From NCBI RefSeq assembly GCF_022539665.2, contig NC_081333.1, positions 682,001 through 746,000 of the forward strand: a stretch of 64,000 bases of DNA. Direction: 5' to 3'. Source of the stretch: Daphnia carinata (Eukaryota; Arthropoda; Branchiopoda; Diplostraca; Daphniidae). Positions 1 through 22,800 of this stretch are shown in pieces. Numbering within the stretch: the first letter of the stretch is position 1; each line of letters starts with the position of its first letter. The position numbers and the translations under genes are program-made. Below the pieces are notes generated by a model. The model was not told the origin of the DNA. It worked only from the letters and a program-made list of their open reading frames with translations, and did not search any database.

Positions 1-3000
1 GGATGGAAAAGTATAGCTGGAAAACGCTGGCGTTTTTCTATATTGGTTCAGAACGTGACGGACGCGGCAGGGCGAGGACAGGATGTCCTATTACTAAAAC
101 TCTCGATAACTTATACGATAATACCAAACACGTCAGCCAGAAGTGAGGGAATGAGGCGCTCGCTAAACGGATAGAGATGCGAGGACGCGAGGTAAAAAAA
201 GAAAAGAAAAAAACTGAGGGCTAGAAAAATATTGTAAAGGAAATAAGAAGTCGGAAACAGAAAAGAAGGAAGAACGGGCAAAGCAAACTTAATTATCGCT
301 TGCTTCCCCCCTTTTTTTTTTCGCCCCCTTGCCAGTTGTCTCTTCTTCTCCACCATCAGCCTTAGACTGCTGGGTTGGCGCAATTCGATTAAAGTTGGGC
401 GCGAGCCCTTGGCTTATTGTCGGCCATGTATCTCGATTAAGGTCGCAGACATGAGGATAGGCAAGCTCAAGCTCTTTGTGAAAAGTCCGTCACTAAGAGA
501 CAAACGCCTTCCACTACGAAGTGAATTAGGTATATACCCTCCGGCTCAAATAAAAACCAAACGCCGGGCCCTCAGTATACACAGTCCTGGCTAATTTGTT
601 ACAGTCCCCACTTTGATTTACGAGCTGATGCTCAACGCACAAGCACCGGGAGAATTAAAAAAAAAAAAAAAAAAAGGAGTAAATCCAATGAGACCATCAT
701 TGCTTAAGCCTGTCGATTAAAGCACGTAGATGAAAAATGTTTTCGTTATAGGAATGAATTTTAGAACAATAAAAAAAAAAAAAGGGGGGAAATTGTGTTT
801 GAGTTCGACGTGGCTGCAGTCTGGGTACTTTGTATTATTTTTCGGCCTTCTGTAGCAAACACTCTTCATTGTGGGCCTTTTCTCCGATGTTTGGATACCC
901 CTCGAAATATATTCTGGCTTTTCGTTTTTGCTGCTGCGTCAGAAGATCATGCAAATGGCTAAATGTAGTCACGAGTGAGAAAACGGACAGCTGCTCGTGT
1001 GCCTTTTGGCTTGGTCGTCCCTACTCGCAAGCCATTGGCAGGAGCATAGCATCGCTACCGATTACCCGAGTTCCCGATGGTTCCAAATACAAAGTGACAT
1101 TTGCCAGGCGGCTCATCCGAACTGTTTTTCTGTTTGTTTTTTTTTATTTTCAGCTCGTAGAATCTCCTTTGCAGTCACTTGACTTGTTTACTGAATAAAA
1201 TATAACGGTTTAACGCTACGGTATACCCAATTGACATCCACCTTTGGGATGAGCAGCGTAGTCTGCGCTCTTTGAACCGCCCGCCGCCACTGATGTTCGA
1301 ATTTCGTTTTACCTTTTTTGCATCCACGAAATGCGTGAGTACGTATCGAACGTTTCTAATTTGCACGTTCTACTGAGGAAATTGATTTACCCGATGAACG
1401 GCGCCCGTTTGCACCATTCGTTTGAATGAAACAACAGTTTAAAAGTATAGACAGACTTATTGTATAAAGCCGTGAGTTGGGCGGACTGACGTCACGCAAG
1501 GCGGCACTATTGTTCACCAAATGAAATAGAAAGGAAAAAAGTTTGTTGTTTGTGCGTACCGCGGTGAGTTGCAGGTACGCCACACTTGTGGGTTTAACTT
1601 GGCTCTCAAAAAGTTTGACAGGACACACTGGATAGTTGATGAAGGCTTCTTACGGTTTCCTTTTCAAAGGTTGTCACCTTTTCTTTGGCTCACCTTTCTA
1701 TAGAATTCGAAAAAACCTCTACAACAGACAATTCGACCCTCCTAAATTCATGATGATGGCAACTCCGCAAGCCAAGCTTCGGCTTGGCTTCAAATGATTC
1801 AAACGGAAGCAAAACTTGAAAACATGGCAGGTGTAATACTTGCACATCTATATCTCGGCAAGTCAATACTCAGTTTCACCAGTTGGATATATATTTTTTG
1901 TTTGTCTGGCTACATATTTCATTGTTCTCTTATTGGCGATGATTTATTTATTACGGGGCCATTGCCGTATGGGCGTTGCTTGTCCGATAAAAAGCGTAAC
2001 GAACTTCTTCGTAAAATAGAAGTATTTAGGTTTTATGTAGGCTACATCCGTGCTAGCACTCTTCCACGCTAGGCGTGCTGAAAATCCCATGCGCAACCGG
2101 CGATTAACTATTCAAACCCGACGGAAGAAATTAGTTGGCCGATGGTTGATCAGCGGCCACCGTTACCGTTTGCCAACACAAAATAACGTGAGCGAGTTAA
2201 AAGGCTTTGCATTCAAGTTTCTCGATAGCGCGAAACGTCCTAGCGAATGACGGTGGCAAAAAGCACAAAAAAAAATATTCCGACCCTTCTTAATAAATGA
2301 ACGCAGCCTTTCGGCGTCTTCGCCTCTCACAGCAATTGGCATTAGATTTGTAGACAGGGCTGAACTCGTTCAGCGACGTTAATAGAGAATAAACCAACTG
2401 CGTGAAATAGGAGGCAGGGGAAGGGGGGGTGGGAATTTCGTTTTCTGTGGATGGATGATTTGAACGAATTGAAAAAGAGTAATTCGATGGTGATGGCGAT
2501 GATGAAGATGTTCACAACTGTTGTCTCTGTTAGCCAAGCCTAATAGTCACCTACAATTACGTTCGCGTGACTATTGCTTTTTATTTTTTTTTTTTCTCGG
2601 CCTGTTCCCTTTCGATTTAGTGGATGCGCGTTCCATTCCTTTTCATTTCCTGATGGATTTATCAGGCCGAGTTACTCGTCTTTATTTTTTTCATTGGTCG
2701 CTATTTCCTCTGTTCTTTCAAGCGCCTTTCACGCCCTCTCGTTGGAGAGCAGTTGAAGCCACTTCAGCCATCGTTTCTCCCGACTAAACTCGGACTCGTG
2801 TTCATCCTTCATACGATTCATAGATCGGATGCCTGTTCACGCGCCCTTCTAAAAGACGGACACATTTTTTTTTTATTTCCCCACACGCGGCTGTTAATAT
2901 TGAATTTCCGTCCCTTCGCCTCTCCGTTCCCCCCCCACCCCACTCTGTCCTCTTCTTTATATTTTGTCTCTTACTAGTTCCTCCTTTTTTTTTTTTCTAA

Positions 3001-6000
3001 CACTCCCTGTCTCCCCCCATTGCGTCTTCTTATTTTGAGTCCACTAAAATATTTTTTCTTTTTTTTTTTTTTTTCGTCCGCTTCCTTTTTCTCGAACTGC
3101 CCATCCCTGTTCGGGCATGGTGACGAGCTAGCATATTTACTAGCGGAGAAAATATCTAGAATAGAAAGGTCTTAGGCTCGGACACCAAATGCGTAACCTT
3201 CTTGTACAAGTTATAAGCAAATAGTGAAGGAATATGGACGGATCTGAAATAACAATAACCAAACCGACAAAATAAAGATACAAAAAAAACGAACGAAATT
3301 TTTTACACAGCTCTTGACAGAGTCCAGTTACGAACAGCTGAATTGGAATTACGACAATTCCACGACCAAGGTTGATCGATAGAAGCTAGATCATACGAGC
3401 GTTTGACGTACAACTCAATCAATTGTGATGTTGGCTTTCGATAGTCGCTAGCTTATTGTGAGCCAACTGTACAGCCCTTGATCGCTCCAGTTGAGCAAAT
3501 AAAAATGGGCTGACGTGTTGTAATCTTTCGTGCACCTTGGACACACCCACACTTGCAAGTGGAATCCATCAGTCGACCGCACGATAGAGCTTTGTGGGAA
3601 AGGTTAGCAATGTCAGTGCAGCAATCGATTCCTTTTTATATTAGGCATAGCTAGTGGTTCAGCTAAACAAAAATAAAAGCCCTAAAGGTCCACGTCGATC
3701 GGACTGTCCAAAATTCGATAGTCCAACGCGCGGAGTGAAAACTAATTACCTATAAGAAATGTCAAAAGCGATTGATATTCAAACAAATGACGTCAAGGTG
3801 CGAGCATCACAGGAAACTATGAAGACTAGAACTTCCTCCAACCCAAAAAATGGAACTGTACAGTTTTCCATCGTGGTGCGGAGGATGGAATAAGAAGGGG
3901 GGGGGGGGATGGTGGTAGGTGGAGAGCCACGGCTATAGTTGCACCCTGGCAACGGGATCATGATTCGTTCTTGTTGATAATTGGGATCCGCAATGCGCAT
4001 ATATACTTGGTCTATCTAACCTCGTTAGCTCGCCCCGCTCTTTTAACAAGTTGCGAACGTGGAAAACCCAACCGGAAGCTAATAAGATGCGGAGACGAAG
4101 TGGGGGGCAGGGGGAATGGCTGCCTGACTGGATGAAGGACACAATCGTTTTTTTTTTTTTTTTTTTTTTTCTTTCTTTTTCTTTTCTTTTTTTTTTTTTC
4201 TAGCAAGTTCAGCAACAGCTTTTGGCCGCTCGCGTCAATGCGGTCGCCTAGAGGACCAAGTTCAAAAGATGGGAGAGGTGCTCCTGAGAGTTTCACTCGG
4301 CTCTTTCTCCGACTAACGCAGACAGCCGACCACCGCTCTATGCAGTCGGCGTCGATACCGTATTTTTTTTACTCCTCTAGGTACTTCATCCAAATCAGCG
4401 ATACCTGATCCCTCGACATGATTCGGCTTTCCCCTCGTTCCCACCCCCGCTCGCCATTATGTCCTACAGATCGTAGGCGTGCTTCGCTGTTCGATTGCAA
4501 GTTGCCCCGTTCGCTACACGTCAATTGATTTACTTGTAGAAAAGATTGTATATAGGATTGGGGGAAAATCTTTGATGGGGTAAAAGGACCAGAGCTGTGT
4601 GCCTCATCTTGATACGGCCGGGACAATTAACTTCGTTAGCCCTAGGGAACTCTTGAGTGTGTCATAACGATCGTGCTCGCTGTCCTGTTTTTAAATGAGC
4701 GCTTTCGTGCCATGGTCTTCGATGCCTAGTTACCTCGGTCATCGTCGCGGCACGAGCATATCTGTCGCACTCTTCAACCACGTCAACACTCAACGTCCGT
4801 CTCTTTCCTCTGTTACATCAGATCCCCTTTTTCTTCCTCATTAATGCGGACAACGTAATGAGTATGACATGATATCGCATTCCCCTGTTTATGTCACAGA
4901 CGTCCAACACAAACACGCACGCATACCCGCACACACAGAAAGAAACGATGTTAGGTTTTTTTCGTTCGCTTTCACGACACATTCGTATGATTTCTTTCTT
5001 CATTTCTAAACGATGTTCCTTTTTAAGACGGGAAATGGCTAACGTTACGTAAATCACAAACTATATGGAAACTTATACGCTGGCCCGAAATCCGGACAGT
5101 ATATCACAATATAGGCCCCCCCATCCTCGACAGTTGCCAGTAAGCCTCAACAAGTAATTCGAGCCTCCACGTCGGTGGTCCTGCTTTCCATGTAGCTCGC
5201 ATGTTCAGCAATTAGGCCGTGAAACGGGACACTCACGGTCTCCTTCTTGCAAGAACATAACTGACATCATCATTAGGCCGATCATCCCGAAGTTCGGAAA
5301 CGGTGGCACCATGTTACACAGTTTCAAAAGCAGTCGTTGGCCGATCTTGCAAAATCGTGTTTAACTCATGGCGATTTTACGGCCTACGCAAGGCATAACG
5401 CGTGCCTTATCTAAACATATTCCCGTGCATCAGTTCATCGCTGTAAGAACGTTTTGCGAAATTAAAAGACATTTTTCGTTACGATGCGGCCGTTTGCGAT
5501 TATAAAACTCTGCTAGGTTTTTGGTGAATAGTTATTGGTTGTCTAACCTTTGTTCATCGAAAATGCATGAAAAGGGAATTGGGCGCTTTATTTCCCGTTT
5601 GGTATAATTTCTTGTTTCTTCAACTTCCCGCGATAGAATGAGGCGATTTCCAATTCAGGTTCGAAAACTATGCCAAAGAAAAAATTGACGCTGTTTAACA
5701 AGAAGAGGGGGAAGCTATAGCAGTTCAGAAGCGAAACTGGATTTGTTACATACCGTCATCGACCAACTCAAAACCCATAAGGTAAAATGCATTAATTGGA
5801 TTGGTTTGGAAAATTCCCCGCTATTTACATAGCGCATTTGCATTTGAACAAGCCCTACTACAGCCTGTTCGGTTAGACTCTATACTGTTTGCAAAAAAAA
5901 AAAATGTATTATTTCGGGTTCACTAGCAGACTGTATATCCATCCAACTAAAGCATCTCAAATTACAAGGTATCACGTTCCGTTCTTTAGATTTGCATTTT

Positions 6001-6275
6001 TTTTTTGTACTATACGACACAAGCCCCGGAAAGAGTTGAAGACCTGTCAACCAAACTGGGTTCTAAATGTTTTCTGTTTCATATTTTAAATTGAAATAAA
6101 TTCAGAATAATTGATCAAACTCGACCGCGTTTCAAGCGGAATGGTTCGTAATGGTCATTCTACGAATGTGTCCAGGATGTACGCTTTGATACGGCAACCA
6201 CAAACGTATACATTCATTTTCATTTCACATCGTAAGGCCGTGTGAATGATGAGTGAGGGATCTTTTCCCTCAATT

Positions 6276-6313
<38 letters not shown>

Positions 6314-7070
6314 AGAGGTAATACGTCACCGCTTTACCGCATGCGGTGGCCAAGGTAAAATCACGCTTTAAGTAGAAAATGAGCTGGACCACCGTTCAGC
6401 TGAGGTTTGGAGATGCGCTCTGTAAGTTGTGAACAGGTTACAAGTGTATCGTCCAAAACTGCCCTAGACTTTTATTTCCAACATCATTTCTGCGCTGACA
6501 TGGTGGGAATCTCACTTCCAAGGTGCCCATTCGCCTCGGTACTCAAACGCGAGGAGAAGCGGAAACACAATGAAAGTGACAGACATCTTCACCTTCGTTT
6601 AATTCATTTTTTATTTCTGTTTTCCTGTTTGCTTTTTAGCGAGAAGGGGGTGTACTTTCCGTTAAGTTTCAGTGAATGTTAACTTCTCTTTTATTTCCCT
6701 CATTTGTTATATTTTCATCGGTCAAACAGTGGGAAGAAAAGGTGAGCTTGGTAGGAATGAAATAATCTGAAAAACCGTAAATTTCAAATGAATCGCTTTT
6801 CTTTTCTTTTTTTAAATCTAGGGAAACAGATGTTGACTATGAAACAACTAGATGGAATGACAGGGGGGGAAAAAGAAACGAACAGGAACACAATATCTTT
6901 ACGAATATAACATTAACGGATGGGCATCATGCATCTGCCACATTTGTCTATAATTTTCCAGTGATACATTTCTTTCTTTTTTTTTCTTTCCCCATCTCTC
7001 TTTGCTTAGGCTTCCTTTTTTTTTTTTTAATATTTTCAAATATATTATTCCCTGTCCGATTTTCTTGGAA
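1..7070. other. Noncoding DNA downstream of the Runt gene
   Basis: I see no gene here. The open frames are short, most run through poly(A)/poly(T) or pyrimidine tracts (for example 2580-3075 and 4147-4200), and none shows a recognisable domain or a chain of phase-compatible exons. Full palindromic CRE-like sites (TGACGTCA) occur at 1487-1494 and 3788-3795. A (GT)n microsatellite lies at 6279-6308. The stretch nearest 7 kb should include the 3' untranslated region of the Runt gene. Regulatory elements of that gene could be here, but nothing in the sequence proves it. Confidence 0.6.
6279..6308. repeat. (GT)n microsatellite
   Basis: About 15 uninterrupted GT dinucleotides. Simple-sequence repeat in noncoding DNA. 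Confidence 0.95.
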
Positions 7071-16648
<9,578 letters not shown>

Positions 16649-18960
16649 TTAGCATGTTTGATGATGATTGTTCAAATCCGGTTCAATGACAACCTCTAGC
16701 GACCATCGATTTGCTTCGTCTTGTCCCTCAGTACTCTCCATCCCATCACAGTTTTCATCGGTTGACTTAATGACGTGCAAAAGTGAAGGTGTAAAAATGA
16801 GCGTTCCTTCACCAATTTCGTCAACATCCTGCGTGATGATCAATTCTCCATCGTCATTCATGTGTGCTGTAACCGTGTTTCCTATTGCATCCGATACGGG
16901 TAGATCATCAACGTTTTCATGTTCCATGATGTGCGTGGCCAGTCGTTCAGCATTATAGAACCGTTTCTTGCAGACAGGACAGCGTTTTGTTTGCTTGCTG
17001 TGTGAATAACGGTGGGCAACAAATTTTCTCCGCGCCTGACAACGTACAACATGAAGGCTAATACAGGAGAAACACTGAAAGTTTTACCTGGAATGATTTG
17101 TTACATATGTCACATGTAAAGGGCCTGTCTCCGTCTGGTTTATCGTGAACAAGCATGTGTTCTTTGAGTGACCACTTCTGTCTAAATGCTACACCACATT
17201 TGTTACAGTCAAACGGCTTTTGCCCTGCAAAGAAAGGAAATCATGACGAAGATGAATAACCATCGAAGATTAGGAAAGCTTTCAGATGATGGAATATTGT
17301 TTTTCTTTACCTGTATGTATCAACTCGTGTGCATTTAAGTTTGCAAGGTAACGAAAGCTTTTCGTGCAAAAAGAACATTGATATGGAATCTTATTTTCTC
17401 TTTTATGAGATGCCTCGTGAACTTGCAGTGTTTTTTTCAGAGAAAATTTCTTGTGGCAAATGTTACACTCAAAACTCTTTTCTTCAACGTGCGTCATCTG
17501 GTGAGCTTTCAATAAATATCTAGGAGATACATAAGCCTATAGTACAAATAGATGGCAATAAAACATAGTACCTTCTAATTACTTATTGCTAAAGCCTCTA
17601 GCGCAAATATCACACAAAAACGGTTTTTCTTGCGATAATTTCTTTTTACTTCCGTTATCGTGGTGGATACGATGAAGGGCTAGCGCCTTACGATTCACAA
17701 AATTCCGCTTGCACACCTCGCAGTGAAATATTTCTTCTTCGAGAATTCTTTGTTAAGCATAAATTAATAAACAAGAAATATTAGCAGGGAAATTTGAGTA
17801 GAAAAGTAATCCCTTGCAACTAAGCATCCTAATAAAGAAAAAAATTTATTCTTACTCGCAACGATGTGCACGTAAACTCTTTCTTTGTTTAAAACGACGC
17901 TGACATTTGTCGCATGCGTATGGACGATCGTCAGAGTGAAGATTCATGTGCTCATTCAATGTAGATTTATGAGAAAAGGCACGATTGCACGTGCTACAGC
18001 TGAAGGGTTTCTCACCTATTGACGAACTTTCATTTAATGATCTGCGGAGAATTTTCTGTACGAAAGCAGAGATATTTCTACCTGTATGTACGCGGGAATG
18101 GGTTCTGAGAACGTTCAGGTGACGAAACGATTTTTGACAGACAGGGCAAACGTACGGACGATCTAAGAGAACGAACGAATTGTTTTAACGATAAACATTC
18201 ACTGTACATGGCGAATGCTATCCGAAATTTACCACCACTGATGGTTTTATTTGCACAAGATTCAACTTGTTCTTCAGAAATGTCATTTTCTGAATCTGAT
18301 TGGTTTGAAGGAGTTTTCTTTTTCCTGCTTTCCAGCACCATGGTGTTTTCACTAGCTATGTCTTTACTTGTCAGGTTTGTTTGTATTGGAGAATTTTGAA
18401 GATCAAAAGGTTGTTGAACTGAGTTTTTGAATAGTATTGCTTCAGCTGGTTTAGTTGTAATAATTTCATCTGAACACACCAATGAGTGTGTGCCTAAAAT
18501 GCCCAACTCTTTAAGGCAGAATTCGAATTCTTCCATTAAAGCATGTGATGCACAAATTTCACCTGAATAAATGTAGTCTAACAAGAGCTTTAAATGGTTC
18601 TTCCTACAAACATAAAAAAGATTGATTTGATAAGATGACGAGCAATATTTTACAGGTTTGTCCATACTTGAATCCAGAGAATGATATGTAAACATCACTG
18701 TCATAGGAGGTTTCGAGGATTTCTGCTAAATATGGACTAGCAGCTGCTAATACTTCTTTATGAGCCGAAAGAGATGCAGTTAAAGAATCTTGAGTGTCAT
18801 CATTTGCCAGAAAGAACACGTCTGTTTTGATTGCATTTTTTCTCGCTTCTTTAAGAAAATCGATGGCGTCGTCTTGAAATGTTTTGCATATCTTCAGGTA
18901 GAGTTCACCCTCTGAATTTTCAAAATCTCGTAGGTTTGATGAAGCTGAGGTGCACATCAT
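16649..18960 (-). CDS. BTB/POZ domain plus ten C2H2 zinc fingers
   Basis: Probable sequence-specific nuclear transcription regulator. Eight exons close in phase: 18668-18960, 18233-18603, 18082-18162, 17856-18015, 17583-17747, 17311-17519, 17088-17224 and 16649-17035, totalling 1803 bp (600 aa). A BTB-like domain occupies roughly residues 15-125 (AHKEVLAAASPYLAEIL, then LLLDYIYSGEI) and is interrupted by the first intron. A Ser/Glu-rich linker follows. Then come ten fingers, beginning YVCPVCQKSF, FSCSTCNRAF, YACDKCQRRF, FHCEVCKRNF, FLCDICARGF, FECNICHKKF, YQCSFCTKSF, FDCNKCGVAF, FTCDICNKSF and KRCPVCKKRF. The third ends in Cys rather than His (HRC), so it is C2HC. HTGxKPF-type linkers sit at several junctions. 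The last 85 residues form an acidic tail. The start is the first of two tandem ATGs. I cannot name an orthologue. Confidence 0.88.
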
Positions 18961-19862
18961 AAACGGGAGAAAATTTTGAGGAAAAAAAAAACAAACAAAA
19001 AAGCAACGATAATTTTCCAAACAATAACTACGTTACGGCTAAATCGTTGTTCGGCTGCAAGAAAACACAAAGCTTTGAGTAACTGCCGATAGATGACGAG
19101 AAGAGAATCGTTAAGCTACACAATTTTGCCTAGCGCGTCAGTACGAATCTAATTTTGAGCATACCACCGTGCCAAATACATTCGGAAAACCAAGTTCGTT
19201 GTTATAGTTCCGTATTTCAGAAAGTGTTTCTTATTTTTGGTGTCCAGTTCCATCCATGCAAATTGATGTTGCTACGCAGCTATTAATTATGAACGGTAAA
19301 CAAAATCTACGATTTTAGGACAAACCTCTATTGCGACTACATTATATTGATACTGTCCGTACGCCTCATCTGGACTGGTTTTTCTTCTAAAAGATGTGGA
19401 CTTATGGTGTTTATAACAACTTATTTTTCCAGGATTTCAATTTCATTGGTGGTCGCGAAAAACGAGATTTACCAACGTACCCCCTTAACAACTAGTCCGA
19501 CTCTTCCCTTGTTCCGTTATCAGTTTTTTTCCTTACGAATTTCAAACACAGCCGTCACAACGCCGTCTCTGGAGCTAAGCATGCGTAGTATATTTGCTTT
19601 GAAACATGGACTGCCTCTGATGTACATTAGTCACTTTCAGAAACCCTGTATCCTCGTGCATGAGGTCTTTCTGTCTTATTAATCGCTACTTAATAATGAA
19701 ATAGAATAACAATAATTTTTTTTTAATTTTTTGTATTTTATTCAGGCCAAATTACACAAACAGTATTTTTATTGAATTGCGGTCGAAAGTAGAAAAAGGT
19801 TAAGTTGTAAGAGGTGTAGACAAGATTTACTCTGATTCTTCTTCAGTCGGCTGGATAAGAAT
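18961..19862. other. Intergenic spacer
   Basis: No gene seen. It holds the BTB-ZF promoter side and the 3' end of the neighbouring repeat-protein gene; minus-strand AATAAA signals are visible as TTTATT at 19737-19742 and again about 30 bp to the right. Confidence 0.6.
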
Positions 19863-22800
19863 CTACATCCGGAAGGTTTCTGACATTAACTGTAGAACTC
19901 TCAGTTTACCGTCTGGATCTTGCAGTGAATAGAAAAAAGAGATTTTTCCCATCATTTGGCTGAACTGCAGGTCAAGTGACGATGACTCCAGTGATCCTTC
20001 TTCATCGTATAAGTCCCCGAGCGCGTCTGCCATGTTTGGTATATTCTCTAGACTATCCTCCTTAGAGGTTTCGTCATTGACTTCAGCAGTCATTTTCGAG
20101 AATACATCGGTTACTTCTGATTTCCCGGCAAGGCTTTCCATGGATGTGCTATCTTCACGGATAACACTGAGCAATATGTAAATCATAACTGATTTTTGTT
20201 CAACATCCAAGTTAAGCGCTTGCATATCATGAAGGATATCCGAGAAAACATTCAGCATGTCTGCTTTCGTGGCAGGGCCCGCTTCAGGTGATTTTTCTTC
20301 AGCAGTAGCACTAGAGAAAACGTTGATCATTTCTGATTTCTGATAATCGTCTAATTCCAGTCCGCTGAGATCATGAAGTATTTCCGATAACACCTTCGTC
20401 ATGTCTGTTTTCATGCGTAGTCCCGCATCTGGTGTTTTTTCTTCAAAGGCAACACTGAAGGTTTTGCTAATCATCTCTGATTCGTGTTTAACGTCCAATT
20501 CAAGTGCTTTAATGCCTCGAAGGATATTCGAGAAAACATTCAGCATGTCTTTTTTCTCGGCAGGGCCCGCTTCAGGTGATCTTTCTTCGTCAATAACACT
20601 GGAGATAACTTGAATCATTTTTGATTTCTGATCATGGTCCATTTCCAGTCCGTTGACGGTACGAAGTATTCTCGAGAACACGTTCGTCATGCCTGTTTTT
20701 ATACGTAGTCCTGCATCTTGTGCATTTTCTTCACGGGCAACATTGGAGAGTACGTTAATCATTTCTGATTTTTGTTCAACGTCCAATTCAAGTGCTTTAA
20801 TGCCATGAAGGATGTTCGAGAAAACATTCAGCATGTCTTTTTTCTCGACAGGGCCCGCTTCAGGTGATTGTTCTTCATAAGTAACACTGGAGAGAACTTT
20901 AATCATGTCTGATCTCTGGTCATGGTCCAATTCCAGTCCGTTAAGGTTATTAAGCATTTTCGAGAACACCTTCGTCATGCCTGTTTTCATACGTAATACC
21001 GCATCTGGTGTTTTATCTTCACTGGTTACCCTGAAGAGTAGGTTAATCATTTCTGATTTGTGTTCAACGTCCAATTCAAGTTCTTTAATACCAAGAAGGA
21101 TATTCGAGAAAACAATCAGCATGTCTTTTTTCTCGGCAGGGCCCGCTTCAGGTGATGTTTCTTCATGAATAACACCGGAGAGAACTTTAATCATTCTTAA
21201 TTTTTGATCACGGTCCAATTCCAATCCGCTGAGGTCATGAAGTATTTTCGACAACACGTTCGCCATGTCTGTCTTCATACGTAGCCCCGCATCTGGTGTG
21301 TTTCCTTCACGTGCAATATTAGAGAGTACGTTGATCATTTCTGATTTGTGTTCAACGTCCAATTCAAGTGCTTTAATGCCATGGAGGATACTCAAGAGAA
21401 CATTCAGCATGTCTTTTTTCTCTGCAGGGCCCGCTTCAGGTGATTGTTCTTGGTCAGTAACACTGGAGAAAACTTTTGTCATTTTCAATTTCTGATCATG
21501 GTCCAATTCCAGTTCGTTTAGGTCATGAAGTATTTTCGAGAACACCTTCGTCATATCTGATTTCATACGTAATCCCGCATCTGGTGTGTTAGCTTCACGG
21601 GTAACGCTGGAGAGTACGTTAATCATTTCTGATTTGTGTTCAACGTCCAATTCAAGTTCTTTAGTGACAAGAAGGATATTCGAGAAAACATTCAGCATGT
21701 CTTTTTTCTCGGTAAGGCCCGCTTCAGGTGATTTTTCTTCATGAATAACACCGGAGAGAACTTTAATCATTTTTGATTTCTGATCCCGGTCCAATTCCAA
21801 TCCGCTGAGGTCACGAAGTATTTTCGACAACATGTTCGCCATGTCTGTCTTCATACGTAGCCCCGTATCTGGTGTGTTTCCTTCACCTGCGATATTAGAG
21901 AGTACGTTGATTATTTCTGATTTGGAGAGAACTTCAATCATTTTTGATTTCTGATCACGGTTCAATTCCAATCCTCTGAGGCCATAAAGTATTTTCACGA
22001 ACGCTTTCGTCATGTCTGTTTTCATACGTAGTACCGCATCTGGTGTGTTTCCTTCACGTGCAACACTGGAGAGTACGTTAATCATTTCTGATTTGTGTTC
22101 AACGTCCAATTCAAGTGCTTTAGTTTCATGAAGGATATTTGAGAACACATTCAACAGGTCTAGTTTCTCGGCAGGGGTCGCTTCAGGTGATTTTTGTTCA
22201 TCAGTAACACTGAAGAGAACGTTAATCATATTTAATTTTTGATTATCGTCCATTTCCAGTCCGTTGAGACCACCAAGTATTTTCGAGAACAAGATCATCA
22301 TGTCTCCTTTCTCGCGCGGACTTCCATCCTCACGAGAAATATCGAAGACTACCGTAGAAAGTATATTTTCCATTTGTGATCTTGTTTCATCTATGGCGTG
22401 GTAGTCAACGATTGCAGACAGAGAATTTGCGGACTTCAGCTTTCTTTCGAATCTGTTCTCGTCGGTAATAGCTTGAAGGATGGTTATCATTTTTGACTTC
22501 ATTTTCGTTTCTGTGTCTTGTGAAACTATTTTCAAGAGAAGTTTGAGTATTTTCCATTTTAGGGCCTCCTCGGTGTTTTGCGAAGCAATTCTTGACAAGA
22601 GTTTCACTATTTGCAGTTTAATGGCCTGGTCGTTGTCTTGTCGATCCATTATGTTTTCTAGGATTTGCTGAACTTTCGTTTTGATATTCTCGTCCATTCC
22701 TTGTTCTGAAAGGAGTATCGACATCTTGTTGTACATATACCATCCTACTGCGTAATCGATATCGGGGGAAACAATAGATGTCAACAGACTTGTCAGTTTC

